From a bacterium (lineage in GTDB: Bacteria > Patescibacteriota > Gracilibacteria > Absconditabacterales > Absconditicoccaceae), in the NCBI GenBank assembly GCA_020629735.1, contig JAHDCT010000021.1:3360-12165 (forward strand): 8,806 nucleotides of DNA. The letters are read 5' to 3'. Below are positions 8,248 to 8,806 of this stretch, in pieces. The position numbers and the translations under genes are program-made. The notes beneath the pieces are model-generated. The model was not told where the DNA came from and searched no databases. It worked only from the letters and a program-made list of their open reading frames with translations. Positions within the stretch are counted from its first letter, which is position 1. Every line of letters starts with the position of its first letter.

Positions 8248-8592
8248 TTACTTTGATGTTTTTTTTGACTCTCTTCTTTTCTTTTTAACGGGTTCATCTT
8301 TAGGGTCCTCTTCGTATTCATCGTGATATCATTTTCTTTGAGAAGTATTTAAGAGCCGTGTAAAGAATATGAAGAATACTACTAATAGAAGGAATATTAG
8401 AAGTAGAACTCAAATGGTTGGTAAGAAATTTTGTCTTAAGAGATAGAGCCTATAGTTTAATTTTGACATCATTCGGAAGAGAAAGAATCCGAAAAAAACT
8501 GCTAGAAGTAGTACCCCAGCTCGGATGAGAAGCTGCTTTCCTTTATTTGTATTTTCATCTGAAATTTCTCAGTCAGCAAGCCATCTTGGCAT
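8248..8592 (-). CDS. small two-helix membrane protein upstream of HTTM (114 aa)
   Basis: A 114-residue frame from ATG to TAA with three TGA and three GGN glycines. Two hydrophobic helices (about 21-42 and 58-79) flank a short basic loop (SKLNYRLYLLRQ). The C-terminal tail is strongly charged, acidic first (DEYEEDPKDE) and then basic (KKKRRESKK). Three CGA/CGG codons fall in or at the ends of the helices (LLI-x-AGVLLL, FLF-x-MMSK, FFT-x-LLNT). Tryptophan suits these sites much better than arginine. The frame begins MPRWLADGEIS. The ATG is the first available, with no Shine-Dalgarno. The gene lies 35 bases ahead of the HTTM gene on the same strand with no terminator between, so they are probably co-transcribed and may work together. 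I recognise no family. Confidence 0.85.
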
Positions 8593-8629
8593 AAGAATTT
8601 TTTGTATCGTAAAAGGTTAGATTGTTTTT

Positions 8630-8658
8630 ACTATACTAACTGTTGTCTCCAATCTCAA
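8630..8658 (-). promoter_or_regulatory. possible promoter of the 114-aa/HTTM operon
   Basis: On the minus strand TTGAGA (8658-8653), a 17-base spacer and TATAGT (8635-8630) resemble a housekeeping promoter, with a predicted leader of about 30 bases before the ATG at 8592. It overlaps the end of a possible upstream reading frame, so either or both could be real. Confidence 0.45.
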
Positions 8659-8806
8659 GTTTCTCATAGGAATTTCTGTGCTTTTGTTTTGACTTGTTGG
8701 TAGAGTACTGTATGAGTAAAGAAAGTTCGAGAGTTCGAAAGTGAATAAGTGAATAAGTGAATAAGTGAAAAAGAAACGGGGTCGGTTAGTTTGGAAAAGT
8801 AAGAGA
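8631..8806 (-). CDS. possible C-terminal end of a gene cut by the window edge
   Basis: A frame open from the window edge to TAG (8633-8631) when TGA is glycine. The last 20 or so residues look protein-like (QQVKTKAQKFLGETGDW, then RQQLV) and include two TGA glycines. The upstream part runs through an 8-bp tandem repeat and gives low-complexity Ser/Leu/Thr/Phe sequence, which is unlike a normal coding region. No start is visible. In AT-rich DNA with only two stop codons a frame of this length can arise by chance. No family is recognised. Confidence 0.3.
8741..8772. repeat. tandem 8-bp repeat GTGAATAA, three exact copies plus one degenerate
   Basis: Exact units lie at 8741-8748, 8749-8756 and 8757-8764, followed by GTGAAAAA (8765-8772). 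The unit is not a multiple of three, so any change in copy number would shift a reading frame. Just upstream, AGTTCGA occurs twice (within 8723-8739). The region is otherwise featureless up to the window end. Confidence 0.85.

Noticed and set aside
5925..8288. Plus-strand ORFs at 5925, 7126, 7708 and 8094, and a minus-strand ORF at 7746-7961
   Set aside because: They lie over the 822-aa and HTTM genes in other frames and show no family motifs.
1..8592. Genes broken by many nonsense mutations (pseudogenes)
   Set aside because: Only TGA interrupts the frames, never TAA or TAG, and the TGA positions match family glycines. This is recoding, not decay.
8593..8806. tRNA or other RNA gene, or CRISPR array, near the end
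   Set aside because: No cloverleaf can be drawn, and the 8-bp repeat has no spacers.

Overview
This AT-rich window most likely comes from a bacterium of the candidate phylum Absconditabacteria (SR1), order Absconditabacterales, in the Candidate Phyla Radiation. The evidence is the genetic code. UGA sits inside every confident gene, about 100 times by hand count, at positions where the gyrase and HTTM families carry glycine, and every recognisable gene ends in TAA or TAG. CGA and CGG (about 26 occurrences) fall where the HTTM family carries tryptophan, or inside membrane segments where arginine would be implausible. AGA, AGG, CGT and CGC still behave as arginine. UGA=Gly is NCBI code 25; adding CGA/CGG=Trp matches what has been reported for Absconditabacterales. 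All translations below use these assignments. Read with the standard code, the window falls apart into short false ORFs.

Layout. Positions 1-1993 (+): the C-terminal two thirds of DNA gyrase subunit A, then a 97-residue two-helix membrane protein. A hairpin terminator at 2006-2031 separates these from genes converging on the minus strand. Positions 2071-6560 (-): three unrecognised genes. In transcription order they encode an 822-residue beta-rich protein, a 93-residue helical protein and a 551-residue protein. A perfect TTGACA-17-TATACT promoter drives the last two. The 822- and 551-residue proteins share an N-terminal motif, so the locus looks like one functional unit. Positions 6716-8592 (-): a 114-residue two-helix membrane protein followed by a 498-residue HTTM protein, related to the membrane domain of vitamin K-dependent gamma-carboxylase and carrying the C-terminal domain usual in that family. 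A hairpin terminator at 6635-6669 ends this operon. Positions 8593-8806: a possible promoter, a tandem 8-bp repeat and possibly the end of another gene.

The gyrase gene is housekeeping. The rest is accessory or lineage-specific and mostly unassignable by eye. There are no RNA genes, insertion sequences, CRISPR arrays or phage hallmarks. None of the gene starts has a convincing Shine-Dalgarno sequence.
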